From assembly GCA_949316235.1 (NCBI GenBank), contig OX438747.1:32088601-32152600 (forward strand): 64,000 bases of DNA. Direction: 5' to 3'. The first letter of the stretch is position 1; each line of letters opens with the position of its first letter. The notes under the pieces are model-generated. The model did not search any database. It was not told the origin of the DNA and worked only from the letters and a program-made list of their open reading frames with translations. The stretch comes from Oegoconia quadripuncta. Lineage: Eukaryota; Arthropoda; Insecta; Lepidoptera; Autostichidae. A program made the position numbers and the translations under genes. Shown here piece by piece: positions 32,035 to 43,565 of this stretch.

Positions 32035-32520
32035 CAAATACGCTTTATTGTTTAAATAAGGAAGGTACATTTAAATATCATATAGAAACTACAAATTAGG
32101 CGGCCTTATTGCTAACAGCGATCACTTCCAGGCAAACCTATCATCTCGGAATTTATTACGAGTTTGTATTATGTAAGTTCAAATTTAATTTAAGTACAAC
32201 ATCAAGTTGTTTTCTACAGTTGTTGTTGTTGTTGGAACCACAATCTGTGGAACTCGGGGTCTATTATAATATAATATTAATTATGTAATGTTGATATAAT
32301 ATAATATTACTATTTAATATTAATTAGGTAATGTTGATATAATATGATTGTTTGTTTCCCAAATAAATGAAATAGAAAATATAAATAAATTATTACAAAT
32401 ACACTTTATTGCACAACAGAAAAGAAAACACAGTTTCAGAAAAGTGGTAAGAATAGAATGTAAAATTTGGCGACCTTATCACTAAAAGCGATCTCTTCCA
32501 GACAACCTTTGGGTATAAGG
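32035..32520 (-). repeat. Two LINE 3' ends
   Basis: At 32035-32150 and 32395-32520, minus-strand 3' UTRs of one family: TACACTTTATTGCAC or ACGCTTTATTG, then CGATCTCTTCCAGACAACC-like blocks. There is no coding part. Confidence 0.5.
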
Positions 32521-32800
32521 ACAGTACATTTGAAATAGGCAGGTTATGCTGTATTAAAAGGATGTAGATACAAACTACGAATACTAATTATTTTATGTTA
32601 TAGCGAATATCTCTCTATGGTGCAATGACGTCACAAATTCCGTCAAAATATTTGCGCCATTACCGAAACAGTTTCTTAGCACAGCTGTTACAAATTATTA
32701 CATTGATATTATGTGCCAATCGCAGGTACCTACCTAATCACTTTATTCATAATGTACTTAGATAGCTTTAGAATTAGCCCTCTTCATCCACTACGATACA

Positions 32801-33102
32801 TCGCCGTCTCCGTGGCTCAATGTAAACAACATTGGGTTTACGATCTTATCTAAATCTGCCGCCAAGCAGCAATGTTAATAGCATTGTTGTGTTCCGGTTG
32901 TTAGAGATAAGATTGTCAGTCCCCCAAATGTGTTAGGGTTTCCGGGAATTACATAAGAGGGTGGTAGCTAGCCAGGCGGACATTTTAAAATGCCCTACCA
33001 CCAACCAAACCGAGTACTTAAACATGTACCCCGCTAGGGATCGAACCCGTGACCTCCGAATCGTAAACCCAATATTGTTTACATTGAGCCACGGAGGCGG
33101 TT
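32801..33102. repeat. SINE family A inverted pair
   Basis: A plus-strand copy (32801-32945, with the middle of the head deleted) is followed immediately by a minus-strand head-half (32955-33102). The two heads point outward from the junction. Confidence 0.7.
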
Positions 33103-34024
33103 AAATAAGTAGAGTATATATGAGTAGGTACATAAGTAGGTATTTAGTTTTAAGGGTGTGCCATGCGTATTGACACCAGCATCAGCAGGGTATTCTAAAC
33201 GCTACCATAATTTTACACTACTTAAAAAACAATGCGTTCGATCGCTATTAACTTGCCATTACACATTGCGGCGGTTTAGGGTTTCCTTAGGGCGTTAGCA
33301 CCCGTTTAGCCGCCAGCAGGTAGGTAGAATAAAAAAGGAATACCAATTTGATTTGGATATAGTGGGTTTATTGTTCATTCAGCTCACTCCCCTGCACCCC
33401 TCGGCAACTCACCCTAGAGGGATCTTCCGTAGTCTACTTAAGAGGGTTCAGGTGGCAACCGAAGCAGTGTTCTCCCGGTAGCAAGGTCGCGGTCAAACAG
33501 AGGACGATTCGGGTTCCCCCACTCTAATTAGAAATCATCTTAACGACGTCATCGCAACCGGACAAATTAGCGTACCGCAATACCGTGGTGAGACCCTTTT
33601 TAAATGAAATAATAATTTGAGGGTTCCGTAGGAAACTTTTACTATTAGGTTGAAGTAGTATGTGAAATAATAAGTAACTTTATAGATATAATCGTAACGG
33701 CGCTAGACGCAACGTTACAACATACAGTTCAGCTATTTTGACAATGTCAAAAAAATATGATGATATAGTGCCAAATAGTACTCAAAGAAAAAAGATTGTG
33801 CCACTACAGTTTAAGAGTCGTCCAATGTTTTAAATGAGCATTCTGACGTCACGTGTTGCTGGAATCCTCTCCTACGCCGAGACTGCTTTACCTAGAGTCC
33901 GCGCCACCACTCAAGTCCGGCGACAAAAACTGGAACTAAATATATAATACTGCTTACTGGCAATATTTTGTTACAAAGACAGAGGCGCCGCGGCTATCGG
34001 ACTTGAGTTGGACTTATAATTTAT
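33103..34024. other. Unassigned intergenic sequence
   Basis: No open frame or repeat family that I can support. A moderately GC-rich patch lies at 33370-33600. Confidence 0.3.
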
Positions 34025-34036
34025 ATCCCAAAAGCT

Positions 34037-34431
34037 TTTTTTTTTTCGTTTCATTCTCTCCTCTAGGAGAAGGCAAAGGGATCTAGCCCATAACAGCCAT
34101 GTCTTATTTCTCTTATTTCTTCAGTTTGTAAGTCAGTCTCAGTCAAAACAAGTAATTCGTCGTATACTTGGCGTGTACAGAGTCTAGTCACGGTCAAGTC
34201 ATTCTTGAGTAAAGTGGCAGAATGCTTTACAAAAGATTTTGGCGGCTTCTCGTGGAAACCCGAAAGCTCCGTTACGCACTTTAATTTACACTTCCCTTCA
34301 CTTGTACACCATCACTAACGTTTGCTGCACAATATTCTGCCATTATTAAGCTTCAAAAGTTAGAATGCACAAATTATAAGAATTATAAAGAAAAATGCTA
34401 CTTCACTCGCCGAGTTCCCGCCAAAAAGCCC
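34037..34431 (-). mobile_element. Retroposon family D with 12-bp TSD
   Basis: The flanks ATCCCAAAAGCT at 34025-34036 and 34432-34443 are identical. The tail is poly(A) on the minus strand. It forms an inverted pair with 34686-35106. Confidence 0.85.
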
Positions 34432-34522
34432 ATCCCAAAAGCTATGCATAAATAGTGCCACCAAATATATTTCCAATAAATATGTACTTCAAAAACAACG
34501 AAGCTATTTCCAAAAATAACTT

Positions 34523-34587
34523 TCTAAAAACTCAGTTGTCGTTTCAAAAAGATATCTATATGTTTTTGAAACGACGACTGAGTTTTT
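34523..34587. repeat. Palindrome between inverted retroposons
   Basis: The arms AAAAACTCAGTTGTCGTTTC and, reversed, AAAAACTCAGTCGTCGTTTC surround a short centre near 34553. They are followed by a CCATT/CCGTT pentanucleotide run at 34629-34685. Confidence 0.75.
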
Positions 34588-34685
34588 GTTGGCTGCACAT
34601 TTCTTGGTCTCTGTGTGTCATTGCATAGAATACCATTCCATTCCGTTCCGATCCGTTCCGTTCCGTTCTGTTCCATACCATTCCA

Positions 34686-35106
34686 GGCTTTTTGGCGGGA
34701 ACTCGGCGAGTGAAGTAGCATTTTTCTTTATAATTCTTATAATTTGTGCACTTTTAACTTTTGCACTTTAATTTGTAACTTTTGAAGCTTAATAATGGCA
34801 GAATATTGTGCAGCAAACGTTAGTGATGGTGTACAAGTGAAGGGAAGTGTAAATTAAAGTGCGTAACGGAGCTTTCGGGTTCCCTCAAGAAGCCGCCAAA
34901 ATCTTTTGTAAAGCATTCTGCCACTTTACTGAAGAATGACTTGACCGTGACTAGACTCTGTATACGCCAAGTATACGACGAATTACTTGTTTTGACTGAG
35001 ACTGACTTACAAACTGAAGAAATAAGAGAAATAAGACATGGCTGTTATGGTCTAGATCCCTTTGCCTTCTCCTAAAGGAGAGAATGAAACTAAAAAAAAA
35101 AAAAAA
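34686..35106 (+). mobile_element. Retroposon family D, plus strand, with TSD
   Basis: Starts GGCTTTTTGGCGGGAACTCG and ends in a 17-nt poly(A). The flanks ACCATTCCA at 34677-34685 and 35107-35115 match. About 395 bp of complementarity exists with 34037-34431. Confidence 0.85.
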
Positions 35107-35115
35107 ACCATTCCA

Positions 35116-35999
35116 TCATCATCTTCCGCTTTTTGTCAGGCCTACAAAAAATTCGTTATCTACGCTGTCCTTTTTCACTATACCTAAATAACTTCGTTGT
35201 TATTGAAAAACTATTTAAAGGACTTGTACATTTCGGTGGCACTATTGGGTAAAAGTCCCTAAATTATGATGAGACAGAAGCCCGCATAGAAATGCTAACA
35301 TACAATTTAGTCCTTCACCTCTCTTTCGCCCGTTTCCACGCAAAAAGTCTAATGGTCAAGTATCTCCGCGCGCCTGTTATATTTTCGAAAATACCTGCGG
35401 TGTTAAAAACGTTTATAGATACTCTTCTACTGGGTGTATTTGTAATCTGTGAAAATCAATAGCTACGGGAATATATTATCTATGGATATAATGAATGAAT
35501 ACTACTACAGTTATAATACAAAAAATCAGAAAAATGTTTCGAGTTGTAATATGTAGGTATATATCCACGATATAATTGGTATTTTTACGGAAAGTATAGA
35601 TTTGTTTCATGTTTTTCTTAATGTGGATATCTATCTAAATATCACACACTAACACAACACAACACAAACACAATATTAAACAAATCACATCACAACATTC
35701 AAATAAATAATCGTTTATTTCTCCTTAAGCAGACAAAGTAAGTAGTATACAGTACTGGTAGGTTACTTAAGATAGTATAAATTCATTCATTCGTTTAATT
35801 TTATGATACAAATCTACAACACAAATACATACAAATACAGTTTAAAACCTCTCGTTTATTCTCTGTATTACACAAACATGTACATACACAACACATCTGT
35901 GGATGGACGAGTAGGTTTGTGAATCTACACAAACATACAATTATCTGACGAGTACAAAATTAAACACATACACACAGAGTATGCCGTCAAAAAAATCTG
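35116..35999. other. Unassigned AT-rich sequence
   Basis: No gene seen. A LINE-like 3' end (AATAATCGTTTATTTC) is near 35705. Confidence 0.3.
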
Positions 36000-36670
36000 A
36001 AATTTAACAGACGTTCATACCGCAAGACTGGTTTACTTTAGCTATTTCCACAGCTTGATGTCATATGGCATATTGTTGTGGGGAAACGCTGCTGACATAC
36101 ATATCATTTTTGTTCTGCAGATGCGTGTTATTCGTGCCATTTATAAATTTGGACCTAGAGTGTCTCCTAGAGATAAGTTTAAGGAAATTAATATCTTAAC
36201 AATGGCATCTCAATACATTTATGAGAATTTGTTATATGCAAAAAAAATATAACCTTATTCGCTAAAAATAGTGATAGGCACAATGCTAATACAAGGAATA
36301 AGAACCAGTTATCTGTTTATGTTAGCCGACTTCACAAAGTTAGTAAATCCTTAAAAGGGCAATGTATACGCTTTCATAATTTTAAGCAATCATAAAACTG
36401 AAATTATTAGCAAAAGGCTATTATAAAATCACTGACTATTTGAATGATAAGCAAGCATGGACATAGCTGTCTTATTTATTATTCATATTCTCGTAATTAT
36501 GAAATCACAAATTGTAACCCATAATCTGTTTAAAGGAGCAACCCTAGAGTTTCTTGCTCGTTCTTCTCTGGGGAGTCAGCTTTGTGAATGAGCCGTAAAT
36601 TTTAATGTAATATTAATAGTGAGGTTTCCAAGTGTCAATTTTATCCTATGATATAAAATATTTTGATATG
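36000..36670 (+). pseudogene. LINE ORF2 C-terminal relic with 3' UTR
   Basis: The plus strand reads LVYFSYFHSLMSYGILLWG, then LQMRVIRAIYKFGPR and ASQYIYENLLYAKK before a stop at 36252. This is the conserved region after the polymerase domain of non-LTR elements (SYGI.LWG and R..R.IY). Shifted frames continue, then the UTR block GCTCGTTCTTCTCTGGGGA, shared with 53930-54070 and 56080-56235. Confidence 0.7.
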
Positions 36671-36761
36671 ATTTGAATACGTCATTTCCTCGGTCTACTC
36701 TCAAAATTACACTACATTAAATGTATTTTGTAACACATTCACGGTATTAAATTAATGTAAA

Positions 36762-36985
36762 TGTGTTCCTCCACTCGAACCATAGCGGCCACGGGTACCT
36801 CGTGGTAGTCATCCGCGGCCACACCAGCGTGTTGCCCGCCGCCATAACAACGGCGGCGGCGGGCCTTCCTATAGGCTGGAGCAGGGAAGAATCTCCTGGT
36901 CCAACCACGTTAAGAAGGTGCGTGGGAACACCTCGCGCGAGGCATGCGTGTGGGTGGTCGGCTTCGAGAGCGGGGCCTCCTAACA
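36762..36985 (-). repeat. R1-clade 3' UTR fragment
   Basis: Reverse-strand match to the 3' part of 10274-10831 (GGAGCAGGGA, GGCGGCGGCGGGC and GGCCACGGGTACC blocks). GC-rich island. Confidence 0.65.
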
Positions 36986-38329
36986 CAAGTTATTAGAGGT
37001 ATAAACTTAAAAGGTGTGTCCCAGTAAAATATGTAACGAGACTAAGCTTAAAAGTAAATAAAACATTTATATTTTTCATTATTTCATTATTTACTATTTC
37101 AACGTTTCTTGACATTGTCAAAATAACTGAATTCCACTTTGTGTATTCTAGCAATACGTACATTGACGTACATACTAAGGTATTCTCCACAGTATTGCTT
37201 ACATGATCGGTCGCCCCGCCTCGGGCGGACAACGTATTTATTTGACACAGAAATAGCTACCTATATGCGTCACAGTAATTCAAACAAACTAAACTAATAA
37301 AATAGCATTGTCTAAGCATAGTCAGCAAGACGTGCGAGTTCGAAGGAATCATGTATTAGATATAACTTAAAATTATCAATTTTTTAAAGATCTATCGTCG
37401 CGATTATTGCAGTCCCAATTCACCAAGTTGACAACTGTCAGCGACATTATGTCGAATTGTCAGCCACCCTTTACCACGCGACTGACACCGTCCCGGTCGC
37501 TAGCAACGCCCCCCCATCTACGACATATAATAAAATGTAGGTATGTGGACCGTAAAACTGACCATTCAATAAATACCATGGTTGTTTGTTAATTTGGAGT
37601 TGTTTTATGTAAGTGCACGATGGTCGGACTCAAGTTCATGTTCACGACATAAGAGTTTGGCGTTGTTCTTTGACACAACAGTGGGAAAACGGTTGGAGGC
37701 AATTTCCAAATGCCCTTCTTTTATGAGACAGCGGATATGGTGTGAAGAAGTGGCTAATAACACCGAACATCCCATACAAATACTAAGAACGGAAGCAGTA
37801 ATGTGATTTTTGAGAGCATTTAAACACACAAGAAGAATTGCTTTGGGTATATTGAAGGAAAAGTTTCCCGCTCTAAATTCTTCTTCTTCTTCTTCTTCTT
37901 CTTCGCGCGCGCGTTCTTGCTAAATGAAAGGCATAGTACTCAATACCTACCCAATATGTGTGTATGAATTTATAAATGATAAGATACTGTCTATATTTAT
38001 AAGTTAATCGTCTTGCCATGGTGGACGCCTGTTAACACCCGATATGCGGTGAACAAATTATGAAACCACAATTGTCATGACAAATTTACAATTGTCATAT
38101 TTTCTTGACAATTCCTGTCAACTTGGTGAAATAAGGGCCAGATCTCTGGTGACTAAAGAACTGGATATATTTCTAACCACCCCTTTGGGAAAAAAGTCGC
38201 ATACGTTTCGGGGAAGCAGAGGTGACGCGATAGCGCAACAGGTAGGTATTTGTGTCATATACCATCTGACACTGGGAACATCGACCACGCGATGGCTCCA
38301 TACGTTTGATGTTAGCCTAGTATTAATGT
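36986..38329. other. Intergenic, no gene seen
   Basis: Contains a (TTC)n run at 37881-37904. Open frames of 60-85 codons here show no recognisable motif. Confidence 0.3.
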
Positions 38330-38600
38330 GAGACGTTCACTTGTTGCGCTGCCGCTACGCCTTGTCAACAAGTGCTCGTGGAGTTTTCATTGGACCCACA
38401 GCGACGGCGCGATGACTCCTCACTTTCGATGATGTCCTAGTACTTAGTTTGAGATATTCACCTGTTGCGACCACAACAGGTGCTTTGGAGTTTTCATTGG
38501 GAACCCACAGCGGCGGCGCGATGACTCCTCGCTCTCGATTATATCCTAGTACTTAGTTTGAGATATGCACCTGTTGCGATCACAATCAGATAAGTGACAA
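38330..38600 (-). repeat. Inverted copies of the CACGTG module
   Basis: Three tandem reverse-strand cores (GATGATGTCCTAGTACTTAG, GAGATATTCACCTGTTGCG and GTGCTTTGGAGTTTTCATTG) match the module array at 3780-9160. They lie 1.2 kb upstream of gene B exon 1. Confidence 0.7.
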
Positions 38601-38687
38601 AAGGGCAGCGAGGTGACGCTGCACCCTGCCACACGGTATGTATCTCCAACACGTTTTGCACTTATGTATGGAGAAAAGTCTAGGCCC

Positions 38688-39012
38688 GTATTAATAAACC
38701 AATCTCAATACAAGTCTTGAGGCTGTATCACCCGAGATGCGTCTTAAGCAGTTGACGCTATCTCAAGCTCCGTGCTAATTTACAAACCAATCTTGAGGTC
38801 TACTCAGCTGTGATCAATTCTCAAGTATTCGCCTCAGTGGAGAATGAATGATAGTCTTGAGTTTCGTTTATTAATACGCGCACCTCTCAAGTGAGTACTG
38901 CTTGAGTATGCACGTACTTTTCAGGTCTCAAGTTAGGTTTATTAATCAACACGTTTACTTGAGACCGGTCGCAAGACTGTTCTCATTCTTGAGAATGGTT
39001 TATTAATACCGG
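38688..39012. mobile_element. MITE of the ATTAATAAACC family
   Basis: The left end GCCCGTATTAATAAACCAAT and, reversed, the right end GCCGGTATTAATAAACCATT form inverted termini. The interior is full of short CTCAAG/CTTGAG complementary pieces. Confidence 0.75.
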
Positions 39013-39044
39013 CCTTAATGAATGTAAAATGTACTAATTTCCAA

Positions 39045-39545
39045 TAACCTGTTTGGTGTAGTGGTTAAAAACTCTGCTACTATACCAAATGGTCGCGGGT
39101 TCGAATCCCGCTAGGGACATATGTTTGTATGATGGAAAGAAAGAAAGAAAGAAAAAATTCTTTATTGTACACAGCTTAAAAATATACACAGTTATATTAT
39201 TTTAACAGGTGTACAAAGGCGGTCTTATCGCTTATAGCGATCTCTTCCAGACAACCATGGCAAAGAAACTTAATATAATACACTACTGCTGCGTAGCGTA
39301 AAGCAAACTTACAAAAGTAAAATATATCTAAATCCTTATACTACAATATATGTCTTCCCGATACAGATGGATACAGACATGTCTTCCCGAGTTATGGATG
39401 TTTTTCATTTATACATGTATTTATTTACAAAAAAACAAATGTATTTGTGTAGTTTATCAACCATCTGGTATCCATAACACAAGCCTAGATGCTTACTGTG
39501 GACCTAGATGGCGCTGTGTGTTTGTGCAACGACATTTATTATTAT
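39045..39545 (+). repeat. SINE family B split by a LINE tail
   Basis: Head at 39045-39134, then a minus-strand LINE 3' end (about 39135-39365, GAAA tail, block CGCTTATAGCGATCTCTTCC), then the SINE body resumes at about 39370. GATGGA stands at both junctions, a likely target duplication. Confidence 0.75.
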
Positions 39546-39684
39546 TATAACTTACTACTTACTATATAATTTATTTGGGATGCGCACTGTACCCATAAAT
39601 ATAAAGTTTATTAGATAGGTAGGATAATTATAATCAAGCCTATTTGAACAGGTGCTAACTCCTTTCTGTTTGGAACTAACCAAG

Positions 39685-39691
39685 TATAAAA
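39685..39691 (+). promoter_or_regulatory. Candidate TATA box, gene B
   Basis: TATAAAA 127 bp upstream of the predicted gene B start codon. Forkhead-like TGTTTAT lies between it and the ATG. Weak evidence in AT-rich DNA. Confidence 0.3.
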
Positions 39692-39817
39692 ACTACGACG
39701 TACTTACCTATAAAGTATGGTGTAAGCCAGTTTCATATTTAGTGGTTAACAGATGTTTATAATCTGACCACTAAATAGTTTAAGTTTTTATATTCCCATC
39801 TACATATTTATCTCAAC

Positions 39818-39859
39818 ATGAGTTTACTTTTGAGAGTGTGTTTGATCGCCATTGTTCAC
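39818..39859 (+). CDS. Gene B exon 1: signal peptide start
   Basis: ATG preceded by CAAC (good insect context), then 14 codons reading MSLLLRVCLIAIVH, then donor GTAAGT. Exon 2 continues in phase 0 and supplies the rest of a classic signal peptide. A 42-nt first coding exon ending inside the signal peptide is the same layout as lepidopteran fibroin heavy chain (established for Bombyx). All five exons assigned to gene B join to exactly 2,604 nt (867 codons plus stop), which strongly supports the chain. The product should enter the secretory pathway. Confidence 0.75.
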
Positions 39860-40009
39860 GTAAGTTTTATGACTCGTATATACATAACGTCACGACCTTT
39901 AGCCCAAATAGGTGGTCAGAGATATCCCAAACATTAAAAGTTTAATGATTGAAACAAAATCCACAGTTTACCTTGTGAATTATACAGAAATGCAAACGTG
40001 ACAAGGGGT

Positions 40010-40372
40010 GATCCCATCGCCGTTGAAATGTTGTATGCGCAAGGTTGCGCAAGTCTGGCCATGTTTCGCAACACCGATCCGAGTTGAAGTGGCTTCCCAT
40101 ACGACGTCGTCATGACGTTCATGTTGTATCCTTCGTGTACAATATCCTCAACAACTCTTACTCTCCCCCTTACCTTCGTGAGCGATTTGACTATCTTGTT
40201 CCCCGAGGTAAACCTTGCAGAACAACCATGCTTAAATGCCCATCACACTTGACAACACGTTATAGTGATTCGTTCACGATTCGGTCAGTAAGACTACCGC
40301 ATGCAATCCGCGCAAGTCCATCGTTTGAAATTTTCAAGAAAAGAGTAAAGGAGCATTATTTGTCTTTATGAT
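40010..40372 (+). pseudogene. LINE ORF2 C-terminal fragment in gene B intron 1
   Basis: Reads RSELKWLPIRRRHDVHVVSF, YNILNNSYSPPYLRERF, then HLTTRYSDSFTIRSVRLPHA and FKKRVKEHYLSL at the stop (40369-40371). This is a non-LTR ORF2 tail of a family different from 7815-8150. The Trp of the usual RLWN motif is lost (RLPH). The copy is truncated and lies within an intron of gene B. Confidence 0.75.
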
Positions 40373-40454
40373 TTATCCTCTGAATTATAGTAATTATTTA
40401 CCATAATATGAGTATTAATAATGTATATACTTATTTATACTTCGTACTATAATG

Positions 40455-40999
40455 TATATTGTAGTATATCAACCATCTGGTATCCACAACACAAGCCTAT
40501 AGTTGCTTAACTGTGGAACTAGATGGCGCTGTGTGTATGTCTAAGGATATATTTATTATTATTTATTTTTATTATTATATTGGATAGGTTATGTGGTATA
40601 TTATAGTTATTTTATTCGGTATTTTTTTGGGTATTTGTTTTTAGATATAATTTTTTATAAAACAATTTTCAAATGTTGTGTACACTATTTTCTGCCCAAT
40701 CTAATAAACACTGTGTATCTCTAAGGTTTGCTGGCAGAAAACTCTATCGGAGTTAATCTCGCCTTTGTACATTATATACAATGCATATTTCTGTAACAAT
40801 TTTGTGTACAATAAAGATATTAAGATAAATAAGTTTCTGCGCACTTGCTGTACTCTCGTGTTGTGGTGTACACAAATGCGTAGCACCCAGTCCGTACTGC
40901 GACGCATCACAGCGCTGGTTGTCAGTGCTGCCAGATCCAGTGACGTGCGAACGATATATAAAATGCAAAGTCGCCAAGTTGCCGCCAAAAGGCCTTTTA
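40455..40999. repeat. SINE B tail and a retroposon of GGCGGCAA type
   Basis: 40455-40580 is the 3' half of SINE B. 40700-40999 (minus) begins GGCCTTTTGGCGGCAACTTG on the minus strand, similar to the start of family D, then runs into a LINE-like 3' UTR. Part of it recurs at 23365-23470. Confidence 0.5.
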
Positions 41000-41040
41000 A
41001 TTAGGTAGCTCTATAGCTAACTACACAATTTCATTTTCAG

Positions 41041-41074
41041 GTTTACCTAACGAACGCAGCACCTAGGCCAATTC
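41041..41074 (+). CDS. Gene B exon 2: end of signal peptide
   Basis: Acceptor TTTCATTTTCAG, 34 nt, donor GTAAGT. It enters in phase 0 from exon 1 and reads VYLTNAAPRPI plus the first base of a His codon. Joined to exon 1, the hydrophobic core continues through VYL and ends at TNA, giving a plausible signal-peptidase site before APRPI. In the other two frames a stop is met, so the phase is constrained. It leaves in phase 1, as do all later gene B introns. Confidence 0.75.
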
Positions 41075-41559
41075 GTAAGTAAAAATTAACAAAGATATCG
41101 AATATCAAAACGATTGCTGGAAACACGACACCTTATGTATGATGCTGGAATATGCAATAATACAATTCAGCATTTTGATCATTTAAAAAAATTTGAGATA
41201 GAATTATATATTGTATATATAACAGGAACATTTGTACATATTTACAAAAACGAAATAGTAAATACACATTTACAAATAAAACACTTGTCCCAGATATTGC
41301 TGAAACAGAACGGTGCCTAAGAGGCTAAGTGTGTTTTCTCTTTGGACAGCCAGACTTAGCCTCTGAGCGAAATAGAAGCCAGCCTTCCGATCATTATATA
41401 ACATATATATATACCTATATAGTAGGAATAATAATAATACATTTTGTTTAAAAACATCACAAGCCTTGATCTACACTAACACTATAAATGCGAAAGTGTG
41501 TCCGTCTGTCTTGCCGCCTTTTGCACCTTTTGGTAAGGAGGTAGAGGCGGAGATACAGC

Positions 41560-41890
41560 GTCAGTGGCTCAGTGGTTAAGACACGGTCCCACAATTTGGG
41601 AAGTCCAGGTTCGATTCCCAGGCAGGCCAAAAGGGTTTTTCAATTTTATTTATTTACTTATCTGCATTTATCCGGTTATCTTAAACGGTGAAGGAAAACA
41701 TAGTAGGGAAACCTGTATGCCTGAGAAATAAAAATTCTAAGCCATGTGAGTCCCCAACCCGCATTGGGCCAGCGTGGTGGACTATGGCCCTGGCTTTGGG
41801 AAGATTACAGGCCGGGAGAAAAGGAGGTAAAGATTAGAGAGAAGGAGGTATCCTCGGACCTGAATAAGGATATAGGCTACGTTTTACCCG
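41560..41890 (+). repeat. SINE family C
   Basis: tRNA-like head (AGTGGCTCAGTGGTTAAGAC, then GGTTCGATTCCC), AGGCAGGCC, then AACGGTGAAGGAAAACAT and AGCGTGGTGGACTATGGCC. It is interrupted downstream by the hAT-like element at 41898. Confidence 0.75.
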
Positions 41891-41897
41891 ACAGGAG

Positions 41898-42665
41898 CAG
41901 AGATGTACAAAATACCCTGTACAAAGTATCTGCAATACAAAATGCAAGATACTTTTAAATAAAGTATTTCAGATACCAGATACAAAATACTTTCGAGAAT
42001 AGTATCTGAAATACTAAATACCAAATACGTATCTTCTAAATACTTCTTAAGATACAAATACTTTTGTAAGAAAACAAGATTTTATTTTAATGAATTCTAA
42101 GGTTATTTTTCTTAATTGACATAACACGAGCATAACACGATAACATAACACACACGTGACATAACATAACACGATTTATTCGTAAATAACTTAATGTTAT
42201 TTACGTATGTAAATAACTTAACATTAAGTTATTTACGAATTATTCGTAAATAACTTAATGTAATGTAATATATACAAAAAGGCGGTCATCTTCTCAAATG
42301 AAATTACATTTCAGTTTTTTTTTTTTTAATTGTTTGGCTCGCACGACTTGTGCATTTGCCACATCTTGTATAGATACAGGCCAGTGCAGTGCAAAGAAAG
42401 AGTCGCCATCTACCAATGTGATGTTGGACTAATAATGACATGCTCAATTTTACGCATTTATTTTATATATTTCTACTAATATATTACTAAAAGTATTTTA
42501 TCAGAAAAAGTATTTATAAAATACTAAGATACCAAACAAAATATATTTAAATACAAGATACAAAATGATTTTTTAAAAAGTATTTTAGATACAAAATGAA
42601 AATACGTATCTTGCATCTTGTATCTGTATTTCAGATACTTGTATCTTAGATAAGTCACACCTCTG
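41898..42665. mobile_element. hAT-like MITE with perfect 8-bp TSD
   Basis: GACAGGAG is at 41890-41897 and again at 42666-42673. The ends are CAGAGATGT and, reversed, CAGAGGTGT. The interior is made of many variants of GATACAAAATAC-like steps, plus an inner palindrome at 42163-42260 built on GTAAATAACTTAATGTTA. No transposase is encoded. Confidence 0.8.
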
Positions 42666-42999
42666 GACAGGAGACAACTGTGACTTTATGTATGTATGTA
42701 AACTGAACATACAAATTGCAGGAAATAAATATAAATATTAATAAATAAATATTTTTTGCATTTACACCAATCATTTAGTCCCAAACTAAGCAAAGCTTGT
42801 ACTATGGATACTAGATAACGGGTAAACATATATAAATATCATATTAGATTATATATTTTATTATATTTATTTATATTATAACAACACCATAATTTAATTT
42901 ATGTCATCGACATGGTTGTTATTTTCTCTATTTATTAGTTGTATGTTTGTTTATAACTACTGTTTTTGTAAGTGTACTCGCTGTCTACTTTTATGTTAC

Positions 43000-43151
43000 C
43001 TCATCAATTTGTCTCCTTACTGAGGTTTGCTGGAAGAGATCTCTTATAGAGATAAGCTGGCCTTTTGTATATTTTAATATTCTCCTGTTTTTTTTTTGTT
43101 TTGTTTGACGTGTATGCTTATATACAATAAAGTGTTAAATAAATAAATAAA
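43000..43151 (+). repeat. LINE 3' end
   Basis: UTR block GAGATCTCTTATAGAGATAAG, polyadenylation-like AATAAAG and an AAAT tail at 43136-43151. Confidence 0.5.
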
Positions 43152-43440
43152 TATTTATAAAAACATCCATGACTCAGGAATAAATTTTTTATTCCCCGTT
43201 ATACACTCTCTAACCGCTTATAGGGTTGGCTGGAAGAGATCTCTCTTAGAGATAAGCTCACCTTTGTATCTTTGTATCTGACAAATGTATGTTTTGTGTT
43301 TATTTGCAATAAAGAATATGTATGTATGTATAAATGTTCGTATTCATCACACAAACATTTACCCCTCGCGGGATTCGAACCCGCAACCGTTGGTTTCGCT
43401 GACAGGGTCACTATTCACTACACCAACCGGTCGTCAAATG
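43152..43440 (-). repeat. SINE B variant split by a LINE tail
   Basis: The minus-strand SINE head (GGTTGGTGTAGTGAATAG, then GGTTCGAATCC) lies at 43325-43440 and its body at 43152-43195. Between them is a LINE 3' end (43198-43325) with an ATGT tail. Confidence 0.65.
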
Positions 43441-43565
43441 TTTTTTCCGTCGTCCTTCGGAAGGACGTCCGGACGTCAAATGTTAAGAAAAATGCAAACA
43501 CTCGCCGAATTCAAAAAACCTCGATAACGACAACCTAAAACACCTTAATTTTTTTAATTTTTCAG

